This document shows, in pieces, positions 17,237-25,028 of a stretch of DNA of 64,000 bases. Numbering within the stretch: the stretch's first letter is position 1; every line of letters starts with the position of its first letter. A program made the translations under genes and the position numbers. The stretch is from Chryseobacterium luquanense (GTDB taxonomy: Bacteria > Bacteroidota > Bacteroidia > Flavobacteriales > Weeksellaceae). The stretch is from contig NZ_JAOVZV010000007.1 of NCBI RefSeq assembly GCF_026460945.1, forward strand, positions 78,257-142,256, in the 5' to 3' direction. Under the pieces are notes generated by a model that worked only from the letters and a program-made list of their open reading frames with translations, did not search any database and was not told the DNA's origin.

Positions 17237-17244
17237 TATGTTTG
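17237..17244 (+). promoter_or_regulatory. -7 element for the unknown gene pair at 17270
   Basis: TATGTTTG matches TAnnTTTG; the ATG lies 26 bp further on. Confidence 0.5.
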
Positions 17245-17269
17245 TTTTATTTTTTTAAATCATATTTAA

Positions 17270-17590
17270 ATGTCTAAAATTAAGGGAAGAATTTTAGAGA
17301 TTTTACAAAAAACATCTACAACTGTAATTATACTAAATGTTTTACTTGTTCTATCTCATGTCTTTTTTTTACAGCAAAACGAATTTCTAAGCAATGATTT
17401 TTTTGAAAATTATCATTATTTGATTATTTTAAACATGATTTTAATGTTTATTACGATAGCATTATCAAATAATAAAGCAGTGAGAATAGCTTATATCATT
17501 GTTTTAATTTTTCTCTTAATCTTTCTGATTATCTTTTATTTTTTTGTGCTTTGGATGACAGGATTAGCAAAAGGATTTACTCATGGTTAA
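17270..17590 (+). CDS. Small membrane protein, unknown
   Basis: 106 residues with three hydrophobic segments (about 17-34, 48-66 and 70-97) and few charged residues between them. I do not recognise a family. It overlaps the next gene by 8 bp, so the two are translationally coupled and probably work together. The pair is divergent from the ClC gene and has its own -7 box. Extremely AT-rich. Confidence 0.6.
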   Translation: MSKIKGRILEILQKTSTTVIILNVLLVLSHVFFLQQNEFLSNDFFENYHYLIILNMILMFITIALSNNKAVRIAYIIVLIFLLIFLIIFYFFVLWMTGLAKGFTHG

Positions 17591-18554
17591 TAAAATTTGG
17601 AATAGTATTTTGATGATACTTGCCTTAGGTTTAATTGTAGGGATTGTTTACAATGAAATTTCTTACGATCGTTTTTCAAAATATGACTATTATCTTCACT
17701 CCACTCAGGATGATGATGTTGTAGTGGGAATTCTTGAAAATCAATTTAATATAAAAGATAATGTCGTTTCTCTCTCGAAGGGACAAAATTCTTATTTGAT
17801 TGAGAAAAAATCTGTTCCCGAAAAATTACATTTGCTATGGTTTAATTACATCGATGATAAATTTTATGAGTTTAATGGAAATTTACCCTACGAAATTATC
17901 CGACAAAAAATGAAGGATTATAATGATATTTCAATAAAAATAGGAAAGAAAAATTCTTTTCAGTTTATTGTAAATGAAGATTATATATTGAATTTAAAAG
18001 CTAAAGAAGTATCAAAACCTTGGTTTAATGAAAATTACGATAGAGAACAAATAGTATTTTTTGCCCGTGATAAAAAGAAAATTATACCTTACTTAAACCT
18101 TGAAAGTGATTCTGAATTTTCAGAATTTTCATCTTATCCGGTAACTTTCTATAACTTTTCCCACCTTTCCAATGATTATGCCAATTTATTGGTAAACGGA
18201 AGACTTTTCTATAAATACGAACCTTTAGAGAAAAGTCTGAATAGATATGAACCTTTAGAGACAAGTCTGATAGAGCAGATTGATCTTAGTTTAATCAAAA
18301 AAAATAAAGCAAAGAAAGGAAGCGAAGAATATTTCAATAAAACGATCTTAAAATTGAGAATTAATTTTGATCCTGATCAGTTATATGAAATTTTAAAATC
18401 CAATCCGATAGATAAATTTGATTTGAAGATTATTGTTGATAAAAATGATAGCCTGAAAAGTATTTATTTTATGGACCAAAATAAAATGATTAAGTTAAAT
18501 ACAGACACAAAATACGAACAGGAATCAAAAATAGATACAGCTAAAATCAAATAA
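17583..18554 (+). CDS. Unknown protein with N-terminal membrane anchor
   Basis: 323 residues; residues 5-24 form one hydrophobic helix, the rest is hydrophilic, Lys/Asp/Asn-rich and probably extracytoplasmic. No family recognised. A 30-bp tandem duplication at 18211-18240 and 18241-18270 (27 of 30 bases equal) gives two copies of a ten-residue unit, YEPLEKSLN and YEPLETSLI, near residues 211-230. Coupled to the small membrane protein upstream by an 8-bp overlap. A bidirectional terminator follows. Confidence 0.65.
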   Translation: MVNKIWNSILMILALGLIVGIVYNEISYDRFSKYDYYLHSTQDDDVVVGILENQFNIKDNVVSLSKGQNSYLIEKKSVPEKLHLLWFNYIDDKFYEFNGNLPYEIIRQKMKDYNDISIKIGKKNSFQFIVNEDYILNLKAKEVSKPWFNENYDREQIVFFARDKKKIIPYLNLESDSEFSEFSSYPVTFYNFSHLSNDYANLLVNGRLFYKYEPLEKSLNRYEPLETSLIEQIDLSLIKKNKAKKGSEEYFNKTILKLRINFDPDQLYEILKSNPIDKFDLKIIVDKNDSLKSIYFMDQNKMIKLNTDTKYEQESKIDTAKIK

Positions 18555-18555
18555 A

Positions 18556-18580
18556 AAACCTTCGAAAAATTCGAAGGTTT
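18556..18580. terminator. Bidirectional terminator
   Basis: A perfect 11-bp stem (AAACCTTCGAA with TTCGAAGGTTT) between convergent genes, with an A run on the left and Ts on the right; serves both strands. Confidence 0.88.
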
Positions 18581-18608
18581 CTATATATAATATTAACAGT
18601 AAGTAAAA

Positions 18609-18636
18609 TTACTCATTGCTAATTACTCATTACTTA
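18609..18636. repeat. Short heptamer-periodic stretch beside the E2 gene
   Basis: Four in-phase heptamers, three of them starting TTAC (TTACTCA twice, TTACTTA). The last runs into the stop codon of the minus-strand gene. A shorter member of the same class as the elements at 13445 and 37444. Confidence 0.5.
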
Positions 18637-19953
18637 TATTTCAGTATTCATATCCCAATTCTGTAGATAATCGTGAACATGCTTCAACATCATTCCACCT
18701 AGAGAGCCGTCTACAACTCTGTGATCATAAGAGTGAGACATAAACATTAACTGACGAATTGCGATTACATCACCGTCTTTAGTTTCAAGAACTGCAGGTT
18801 TTTTAACGATAGCTCCGATTGCCATAATTGCAACCTGTGGTTGAGGAATAATAGGAGTTCCCATTAAATTTCCAAAACTTCCTACGTTAGAAATCGTGTA
18901 TGTTGCACCTTGAGTATCTTCAGGTCTTAATTTTTTGTTTCTTGCTCTGTAAGCCAAGTCGTTGATCGCTTTTGCCAAACCTGACAATGATAGCTGATCT
19001 GCATTTTTAATAACTGGAACAATAAGATTTCCATCTGGTAAAGCTGTTGCCATACCGATATTGATGTTTTTCTTTTTGATGATATTGTCACCGTTGATCG
19101 AAACATTGATCATTGGGAAATCTTGAATAGCTTTTACGATCGCTTTTACAAAAATTGGCATGAAAGTCAGTTTTTCACCTTCACGTTTTTCGAACATATC
19201 TTTGTTCTTCGCTCTCCATTTTACAACGTTGGTTACGTCAGTTTCGATGAAAGAAGTTACGTGAGGAGCAATTTGTTTTGCTTTCACCATGTTTTCAGCG
19301 ATAATCTTTCTCATTCTATCCATAGGAATGATTTCGTCACCCGCAGAAGTAGAAATAGTTGTAGCCGGAGTTGGACTTGCAACAGCTTTTGGAGCTGGAA
19401 CTGAAACCGCTTGTTGTACCGGTGCAGTTTGTGGAGTTGGTTGATTTCCTCTGTTGGCAACGTGAGCTAAAATATCTTCTTTTGTAATTCTTCCTTCTAA
19501 ACCGTTTCCTTTAATAGTTTTTAGTTCAGATTCAGAAATGTTTTCTTGTTGAGCGATAGATTTTACAAGTGGAGAAAGGTATAAATCTCCCGAAAATTCT
19601 ACATGAGAGGTTGCAGTTGGGTTCAAAGGCTCTTCAATTGCCTTGATTGTTTCTGCATCAGGAGTTGAAGTTTCAGTTTTTACCTCTTCTGAAGCTGTAC
19701 TTCCGCCTTCTCCTTCAATTTCTAAAATAGCGATGGCTTCACCTACTTTTGCAACTTCGTCTTTCTGTTTAAGGATTTTTACGATTTTCCCCGAAACCGG
19801 TGTCGGAACGTCTGAATCTACTTTATCCGTCGCAATTTCTACTACCGAATCATCTTCCTTTACCTGGTCGCCTTCATTGAATAACCAAGTGATAACTGTA
19901 GCTTCCATCACGCCTTCACCCATCGAAGGAAGCAATAATTTGTATTCTGCCAT
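18634..19953 (-). CDS. Dihydrolipoamide acyltransferase (E2), branched-chain 2-oxo acid dehydrogenase type
   Basis: 439 residues: lipoyl domain with Lys44 in IATDKVDSD, flexible linker, peripheral subunit-binding domain (YLSPLVKSIAQQENI to GRITKEDIL, about 123-163), an Ala/Pro linker and the acyltransferase domain with HRVVDG (His411). The GEGVMEATVITW start and TDKVDSDVP lipoyl site resemble the branched-chain (BkdB/E2b) form rather than pyruvate or succinyl E2. No E1 or E3 gene is adjacent, so the complex is assembled from loci elsewhere. Single minus-strand gene with a -7 element at 19974-19981. Confidence 0.88.
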   Translation of the reverse strand: MAEYKLLLPSMGEGVMEATVITWLFNEGDQVKEDDSVVEIATDKVDSDVPTPVSGKIVKILKQKDEVAKVGEAIAILEIEGEGGSTASEEVKTETSTPDAETIKAIEEPLNPTATSHVEFSGDLYLSPLVKSIAQQENISESELKTIKGNGLEGRITKEDILAHVANRGNQPTPQTAPVQQAVSVPAPKAVASPTPATTISTSAGDEIIPMDRMRKIIAENMVKAKQIAPHVTSFIETDVTNVVKWRAKNKDMFEKREGEKLTFMPIFVKAIVKAIQDFPMINVSINGDNIIKKKNINIGMATALPDGNLIVPVIKNADQLSLSGLAKAINDLAYRARNKKLRPEDTQGATYTISNVGSFGNLMGTPIIPQPQVAIMAIGAIVKKPAVLETKDGDVIAIRQLMFMSHSYDHRVVDGSLGGMMLKHVHDYLQNWDMNTEI

Positions 19954-19973
19954 TTTTAAATTTTAGATTTTGA

Positions 19974-19981
19974 CAAATATA
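19974..19981 (-). promoter_or_regulatory. -7 element for the E2 gene
   Basis: Minus strand TATATTTG, 21 bp before the ATG. Confidence 0.55.
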
Positions 19982-20016
19982 TAAAAAAAATCGGTTTTTT
20001 TATGAAATAGATAATT

Positions 20017-20844
20017 TTAGAAAAATTCAATGTAAATATTTTCTCCCACGTTCAGTCCGAAAAGGGTTTTTGCGCCGTTCTTTTTGCTGCCTTTGTAAAT
20101 GGTTAATTCCAATTGGTCGCTGTCGTTGAAGATCGCTGCAGATTGCCCGTGATATTCGGTTTCTCTTTCCCAATCGGCTACAACTTCGGTATGGCTTGAA
20201 TAGATTTTTGAAAGACTTAAATTCCTGAATTTGATGGTAAAACTCTCAAAACCTTTCGCCAAAGTCTCAAAAGAATCTTTATTGATATTCGAAATTATGT
20301 TTCCGAAATTATCAATGTACATTACTTCACCAATAATCATTTTTTCAGACTCATTATAAACCGGTTTCGGGAATAAAAGCTGCTTTACGGAATCTATTTT
20401 TCGCCCGATAACTTCCGGAAGTCCACCGTTTGCCAAATGCACCGCAACAGGAACAAAAACATCAGTAGAAGTGAAGTTTACAATATCGTCAAAACGATTG
20501 TTTAAAGTGATTTCGTAGATGGCTTCAGGTTTAATGTCAAAAAAAATTAAACTTAAAATTCCGTTGTCAGCCGCCAAAAAGTAATGTCCGTCTGCTTTGT
20601 AAAGAATATTTTTTCTTGATTTATGAAAAAAACTGTCTACAGAAACAATATGAATGGTTCCTTTCGGGAAATATTGATAAGCATTTCTTACAATATAAGA
20701 CGCTTGAATCAGGTTATATGCCTGAATATCATGGGTAATATCAACGCTGTTAACTTCAGGATTCAAAGACAGGATTTTTCCTTTCATAGCCGAAACTCTG
20801 TAGTCTAATCGTCCGAAATCTGAAGTGAGGGTAATAATTGACAT
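20017..20844 (-). CDS. SAM hydroxide adenosyltransferase (DUF62 family)
   Basis: 275 residues matching the SAM-dependent hydroxide adenosyltransferase family related to fluorinase and chlorinase, which split S-adenosylmethionine into adenosine and methionine using water. Visible are TSDFGRLDYRVSAMKG (7-22), where Asp9 contacts the ribose, DITHDI near 35-40, FLAADNGILSLIF near 87-99, and the later YIDNFGNIISNI motif. Chloride or fluoride use is unlikely without the loop insertion of the fluorinase, but I cannot exclude it. Single gene, divergent from phoH. Confidence 0.88.
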   Translation of the reverse strand: MSIITLTSDFGRLDYRVSAMKGKILSLNPEVNSVDITHDIQAYNLIQASYIVRNAYQYFPKGTIHIVSVDSFFHKSRKNILYKADGHYFLAADNGILSLIFFDIKPEAIYEITLNNRFDDIVNFTSTDVFVPVAVHLANGGLPEVIGRKIDSVKQLLFPKPVYNESEKMIIGEVMYIDNFGNIISNINKDSFETLAKGFESFTIKFRNLSLSKIYSSHTEVVADWERETEYHGQSAAIFNDSDQLELTIYKGSKKNGAKTLFGLNVGENIYIEFF

Positions 20845-20864
20845 GAATAAAAGAGATAGAATTG

Positions 20865-20872
20865 CAAATTTA
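20865..20872 (-). promoter_or_regulatory. -7 element for the SAM hydroxide adenosyltransferase gene
   Basis: Minus strand TAAATTTG, 21 bp before the ATG at 20844. Confidence 0.55.
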
Positions 20873-20970
20873 TCTAAAATAAAAGGAAAGAAACGGCTAT
20901 TGTGGAAAAGAATTTGATTTAAAATTAAAAAAAAACTTCTAAATTTAAAATCTAAAATAAAAATATTTGC

Positions 20971-21927
20971 ATGTTTGAATTAACGTATGAATTAGAAGAT
21001 ATTGATGCCAAAAATTTCTACGGAGTTAATAACCAATATTTCAATTTAATAAAATCGAGCTTTCCGACACTTAAAATCACGGGTCGTGATCATTTTGTCT
21101 TTGCGATGGGAAATCAGGAGGCTTTAGACATATTTAAACAAAAGCTAGACGATATTGTTTCGTTTATTTCCAAGAACAATTCTATAGGATTAAAAGATGT
21201 TGAAAACTTCCTCAACCTTAAGGATGAGAATGAAAAGCATTTGGTTTTTGATCAGGACATTATCGTAAAAGGTGTTAACGGAAAAATTATTAAAGCTAAA
21301 ACAACCAACCTTAAAAAACTCGTAAAAGAGAGCGAGAAAAAAGACATGGTTTTTGCAATCGGACCAGCCGGAACAGGAAAAACATACACCAGTGTTGCTT
21401 TGGCAGCGCGAGCTTTGAGAGATAAAGAGGTTAAAAGAATTGTCTTAACAAGACCTGCTGTTGAAGCCGGAGAAAGTCTTGGTTTTTTACCGGGAGATCT
21501 TAAAGAAAAGCTTGATCCGTATTTGCAGCCTTTATATGATGCACTTCGTGATATGATTCCTCATGAGAAACTGGAAGGTTTTATGGAGAAAAAAGTAATT
21601 GAAGTAGCTCCTTTGGCTTTTATGAGAGGTAGGACTTTGGATGATGCTTTTGTAATTTTGGATGAAGCTCAAAATACAACTCATGCTCAAATGAAAATGT
21701 TTTTAACGAGAATGGGGATGAATGCTAAATTTATAATTACGGGAGATCCTACTCAGATTGATTTACCTCCAAAACAACATTCTGGTTTGAAGGAAGCGAT
21801 GAGAATCTTGAAAGACGTAAAAGAAATTGGATTTGTATATTTAAATGAAGAAGATGTCGTAAGACATCCTGTTGTAAAGAAAATTATTTTGGCTTACAAC
21901 GAAGAAGACAAGCGTAATAAAGAATAA
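20971..21927 (+). CDS. phoH: PhoH family ATPase
   Basis: 318 residues: an N-terminal KH-like region (1-75) and a P-loop domain with Walker A GPAGTGKT (131-138) and Walker B VILDEAQN near 228-235. ITGDPTQIDLP near 254 completes the helicase-like core. PhoH proteins are RNA-related ATPases, often close to ybeY in other bacteria, but no ybeY is seen here. No canonical -7 box before the gene: AATATTTG lies directly before the ATG but lacks the first T. Confidence 0.92.
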   Translation: MFELTYELEDIDAKNFYGVNNQYFNLIKSSFPTLKITGRDHFVFAMGNQEALDIFKQKLDDIVSFISKNNSIGLKDVENFLNLKDENEKHLVFDQDIIVKGVNGKIIKAKTTNLKKLVKESEKKDMVFAIGPAGTGKTYTSVALAARALRDKEVKRIVLTRPAVEAGESLGFLPGDLKEKLDPYLQPLYDALRDMIPHEKLEGFMEKKVIEVAPLAFMRGRTLDDAFVILDEAQNTTHAQMKMFLTRMGMNAKFIITGDPTQIDLPPKQHSGLKEAMRILKDVKEIGFVYLNEEDVVRHPVVKKIILAYNEEDKRNKE

Positions 21928-21982
21928 TTTCAAAAAAGTTTAAAGAAATTTTAAAAACATTTTTTAGTTCTGTAAAAAGTGA

Positions 21983-21990
21983 TATATTTG
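21983..21990 (+). promoter_or_regulatory. -7 element for the beta-barrel gene at 22023
   Basis: TATATTTG, 33 bp before the ATG. Confidence 0.55.
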
Positions 21991-22022
21991 GACTCTTAAA
22001 ATTTGTTAAAAAACTTTAAATT

Positions 22023-22691
22023 ATGAAAAAAATATTACTTATTGCTTCTGTTGCTGTAATGGGAATGAGTGTACATGCGCAAGAATTTAGATTTGGACCT
22101 AAAGTAGGTTTCGCAATGTCAACACTTAAAATTGATGAGAATCAGGATGATCTAGGTAAAAGAAGTATGGACCCTAAATACACTTTCTATGTAGGAGGTA
22201 TGGCAGAATATAAAATCAATGATAATTTTGGTTTTCAGGGGGAGATTTTGTATTCTCCGCTTGGAGGAAAAGAAAAAATTGACGGAATAAATGCAGGAGT
22301 ACTTTTTGTAGGTGAGCAAACTAAAGTTAATTTAGGAACTGTTTTAGTACCAATTTCAGCAAAATACTTTATTACAGAAGGTTTTTCGGTTGCTGCAGGT
22401 GCAAACTTTGGAATCATTCTTACAGCGAAGCAAAAAACTGTAATTGGTTCTGATTTTGTAAGCATAGATATAGAAGATGAAAACGGTTCTGGTGAAGTAG
22501 ATATTAAAAAGGATATCAAAAAATTAAACCTTGCTCCATTTGTAGGTGTTGAATATATGCTGGAAAACGGACTTTTCTTCGATGCAAGATACAGCTTAGG
22601 AGTTTCTAATCTTTCTAATGATGGAAGTGGAGGTAAAATAACTAATAGCTTCGCACAAGTTGGTGTAGGTTTCAAATTTGGAGGGAACTAA
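22023..22691 (+). CDS. Outer-membrane beta-barrel protein (PorT-like)
   Basis: 222 residues: signal peptide 1-19 (ending MSVHAQ), then alternating amphipathic strands typical of an eight-stranded barrel (FRFGPKVGFAMSTL, FGFQGEILYSP, VPISAKYF, LAPFVGVEYML) ending on an aromatic residue (VGVGFKFGGN). It falls in the outer membrane beta-barrel/PorT-like group. First of four barrel genes in a row (22023-24911), each with its own promoter or terminator. Ligand unknown. Confidence 0.85.
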   Translation: MKKILLIASVAVMGMSVHAQEFRFGPKVGFAMSTLKIDENQDDLGKRSMDPKYTFYVGGMAEYKINDNFGFQGEILYSPLGGKEKIDGINAGVLFVGEQTKVNLGTVLVPISAKYFITEGFSVAAGANFGIILTAKQKTVIGSDFVSIDIEDENGSGEVDIKKDIKKLNLAPFVGVEYMLENGLFFDARYSLGVSNLSNDGSGGKITNSFAQVGVGFKFGGN

Positions 22692-22715
22692 AAAATTATT
22701 AATCAAAAGATTATA

Positions 22716-22747
22716 AAGCAAGGCAATTTTTGTCTTGCTTTTTTTAT
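22716..22747 (+). terminator. Terminator after the first barrel gene
   Basis: A stem (AAAGCAAGGCA with TGTCTTGCTTT) followed by a T run. Confidence 0.85.
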
Positions 22748-22823
22748 TTAATTAAAATTCCTGCGGCATTGTGTTTGCTATACAAGAAAATCATTGAGTT
22801 AATAACATATTTAAATTATTAAA

Positions 22824-23330
22824 ATGAAAAAATTACTATTACTAGGTGCTTTTGCACTGTTAGGAGGAGTTTCGCAAGCGCAGACAGGTTTTAAATTGGG
22901 TGGTCATATTGGTGCTCCTGTAGGTGATGCTTCAAGTGTTTCGTCTTTTACTTTAGGTGTTGATGCCGCTTACATGTGGAATGTTACAAAGGGTTTAGAT
23001 GTAGGTATTGCTTCCGGATATTCGCATTTTTTTGGTAAAGACAGATGGGAGGATTTTGGATTTATTCCTTTGGCGGCTTCCGGAAAATACAGATTTAATG
23101 GTCTTCCGCTTTTCGTAGGTCTGGATTTGGGAGGAGCAATATCTACTAAAGATGGTATTGATAGTGGTATTTATGTATATCCAAAGGTAGGATTTCAGTT
23201 GCCGAAAGCAGAATTATACTTAGGTTACCAAAATATCGGAAGTGAAAGAGGAGATTGGGAAAGAAGAGACAGAAGAGTTGATTCTAATTTTGGTGCTATT
23301 AATTTAGGTGTGAATTTCTTTTTGAAATAA
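22824..23330 (+). CDS. Small outer-membrane beta-barrel protein
   Basis: 168 residues. Signal peptide 1-19 (LLGGVSQAQ), then strands with Gly/aromatic alternation (FKLGGHIGAPVGDASS, LGVDAAYMWNV, GLDVGIASGYSHFF, LPLFVGLDLGGAI) and the ending FGAINLGVNFFLK with aromatic C-terminal residues. Probably a porin-like or structural barrel; no ligand site visible. Second of the four-gene cluster and shorter than its neighbours. Confidence 0.82.
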   Translation: MKKLLLLGAFALLGGVSQAQTGFKLGGHIGAPVGDASSVSSFTLGVDAAYMWNVTKGLDVGIASGYSHFFGKDRWEDFGFIPLAASGKYRFNGLPLFVGLDLGGAISTKDGIDSGIYVYPKVGFQLPKAELYLGYQNIGSERGDWERRDRRVDSNFGAINLGVNFFLK

Positions 23331-23352
23331 ATAGTTAAGCAATAATAATGGG

Positions 23353-23379
23353 CTCTGATTGAAAAATCAGAATTTTTTT
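23353..23379 (+). terminator. Terminator after the second barrel gene
   Basis: Stem around CTGATT/AATCAG, then seven Ts. Confidence 0.7.
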
Positions 23380-23500
23380 ATGTTAATTTTTGAAAAAATA
23401 GCATTTATATCTCTTATGTGCGATTTCTAAATGATAAAACATAATATTCATGAGTGATATTAATCACATTAAGAAATTTTAATATTGAAAATTACCCTTA

Positions 23501-23508
23501 TAAATTTG
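23501..23508 (+). promoter_or_regulatory. -7 element for the third barrel gene
   Basis: TAAATTTG, 37 bp before the ATG at 23538. Confidence 0.5.
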
Positions 23509-23537
23509 CACTCAAGAAAGTATAAAATTATTATAAA

Positions 23538-24194
23538 ATGAAAAAATTATTAGTAGCTAGTGCTGTTGCACTTTTCGGTTTATCTAATGCACAAATCGCT
23601 AAAGGAACTGTTTATTTATCAGGTACTGCAGGTTATTCTCAAGTAGAGACTAACAACGGAAACTTGAAAACTGAAGAATTGAACATTGTTCCTACAGCAG
23701 GATTTTTCGTAGCACCAAACTTAGCAGTAGGTTTAGGGGTAGGTTTCCAAACTGTAAAAAACACTACAATTTCTACTACAACAACTCCATTATCTACAAC
23801 AGTAAACACTGCTGAAGAAAAATACCCTGCATTTGTTGTAGCTCCTTTCGCTAGAAAATACTGGACTTTGTCTGACAAATTGTATTTCTTCGGTCAGTTA
23901 GCTGTACCAATGGCATTTGGAAAAGCTGAATCTGAGGTTTCTTCTGTAACTACAACTGGAACTGTTACATCTAGTTCTTCTATTTCTACTGAAGCTAAAT
24001 ACACTTCAATCGGAGTAACTGTAAAGCCAGGTTTAGATTATTTCTTAAACAAAAACTGGACTATTGAAGCTACAATCGGAGAATTCGGTTACAACAACTT
24101 CAAACCAAAAGAAGGTGATGCTACAAACAACTATAGCTTCGGTTTAAACCTAGCTAACGTAGGTATCGGTGTTAAATATGTTTTCGCTAAATAA
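23538..24194 (+). CDS. Outer-membrane beta-barrel protein, paralogue of the next gene
   Basis: 218 residues. The signal peptide ends LFGLSNAQ, the same ending as in the next gene. Barrel strands include KGTVYLSGTAGYSQ, GFFVAPNLAVGLGVGF, FVVAPFARKYW and LYFFGQLAVP, ending VGIGVKYVFAK. The codon choice (many C-ending codons, few rare ones) looks like that of a highly expressed gene, unlike its neighbours. Loops are rich in Thr/Ser, as in surface-exposed segments. Confidence 0.83.
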   Translation: MKKLLVASAVALFGLSNAQIAKGTVYLSGTAGYSQVETNNGNLKTEELNIVPTAGFFVAPNLAVGLGVGFQTVKNTTISTTTTPLSTTVNTAEEKYPAFVVAPFARKYWTLSDKLYFFGQLAVPMAFGKAESEVSSVTTTGTVTSSSSISTEAKYTSIGVTVKPGLDYFLNKNWTIEATIGEFGYNNFKPKEGDATNNYSFGLNLANVGIGVKYVFAK

Positions 24195-24216
24195 TTAGTA
24201 AACATAAATAAATCTA

Positions 24217-24248
24217 AATCCTGAGAATTTTTCTCAGGATTTTTTTTA
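24217..24248 (+). terminator. Terminator after the third barrel gene
   Basis: AATCCTGAGAA pairs with TTCTCAGGATT, then eight Ts which run directly into the next gene's -7 box. Confidence 0.88.
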
Positions 24249-24254
24249 TTTTTG
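24247..24254 (+). promoter_or_regulatory. -7 element for the fourth barrel gene
   Basis: TATTTTTG fused to the T tract of the preceding terminator. It overlaps a TTG at 24252, which rules that TTG out as the start. Confidence 0.6.
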
Positions 24255-24275
24255 CAGACTCAAATATCAATAACT

Positions 24276-24911
24276 ATGAAAAAATCATTATTAGTGGGTG
24301 CAATTGCACTTTTCGGGCTTTCAAATGCTCAAATGACTAAAGGAGACTGGGTAATCAGCGGAAACACAGGAATGGGTTTTAATAATGTGAATACAACCTA
24401 CAAAGCAGATGGACAAACTGAAGACGGTCCTAAAGTAAGTACATTTTCTGTAACTCCATCTGTAGGATATTTTGTTATCGACAAATTAGCCGTAGGAATT
24501 GACCTTGGTTTTACAACAGCTACAACGAAGTATGAAGGTTTAAAAGCAACAGTTTCTAGCTTAACGGTAATGCCTACTGCAACGTATTATTTTACAAACG
24601 ATTCTAAATTTGTTCCTTTCTTGGGAGCTGGAATAGGTTATGCGTCTGTAAAAAACAAAGAGTCTATAGATTTTATGGGAGTTTCAGAATCTGAAGAAAT
24701 GACAACTGACGGTTTAGCTTGGAAAGTAAAAGGAGGAATTACTTATATGGCAACTCAGTCATTGGGTATTAACCTGGGAGTTTCTTACGATCAGTTCTCA
24801 AACAAAGAGACTTATTTCGGAACAGAAGTTAAAACGAATGTAAAAACTTTTGGAGCAAACATCGGTTTCTCATATTTCATCAAGTCTAAAAGTCAAAAAT
24901 CAGATAAATAA
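24276..24911 (+). CDS. Outer-membrane beta-barrel protein, paralogue of the previous gene
   Basis: 211 residues from the ATG at 24276; the earlier TTG at 24252 overlaps the promoter. The signal peptide ends LFGLSNAQ, and the mature start MTKGDWVISGNTGMGFNNV parallels KGTVYLSGTAGYSQ of the gene before. Shared strand pattern (SVGYFVIDKLAVGIDLGF, FVPFLGAGIGYA, LGINLGVSYDQFS, GANIGFSYFIKSK). The two genes are a tandem duplication by signal peptide and architecture. Followed by a terminator. Confidence 0.84.
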   Translation: MKKSLLVGAIALFGLSNAQMTKGDWVISGNTGMGFNNVNTTYKADGQTEDGPKVSTFSVTPSVGYFVIDKLAVGIDLGFTTATTKYEGLKATVSSLTVMPTATYYFTNDSKFVPFLGAGIGYASVKNKESIDFMGVSESEEMTTDGLAWKVKGGITYMATQSLGINLGVSYDQFSNKETYFGTEVKTNVKTFGANIGFSYFIKSKSQKSDK

Positions 24912-24933
24912 TATTTGATTTAATTTGAATATC

Positions 24934-24963
24934 AATCCTGAGATTATTTCTCGGGATTTTTTT
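24934..24963 (+). terminator. Terminator after the barrel cluster
   Basis: AATCCTGAGA pairs with TCTCGGGATT (one G-T), then a T run. Very like the terminator at 24217-24248, supporting duplication of a gene-plus-terminator unit. Confidence 0.85.
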
Positions 24964-24973
24964 GTTTAAAAGT

Positions 24974-24990
24974 TTTATAAAATCTTTATA
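24974..24990 (+). promoter_or_regulatory. KdpE-like operator before the two-component system
   Basis: TTTATAAAATCTTTATA: two TTTATA half-sites 11 bp apart (24974 and 24985), identical over all 17 bases to the site before kup at 28166. The E. coli KdpE site has, as I recall it, the same layout (TTTATA, 5 bp, TTTACA). It ends 10 bp before the -7 box. Confidence 0.5.
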
Positions 24991-25000
24991 TCTAAATAAC

Positions 25001-25008
25001 TAATTTTG
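25001..25008 (+). promoter_or_regulatory. -7 element for the sensor kinase gene
   Basis: TAATTTTG; no TTG at the usual distance, as expected for an activator-dependent promoter. Confidence 0.5.
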
Positions 25009-25028
25009 ATTTTCTTTTTCAGCGAAAC

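Noticed and set aside
20961..20970. -7 element directly before phoH
   Set aside because: AATATTTG lacks the first T, and the ATG follows only one base after it, too close even for a leaderless start.
24252..24275. TTG start extending the fourth barrel protein
   Set aside because: It overlaps the -7 element, and the signal peptide begins at the ATG at 24276.
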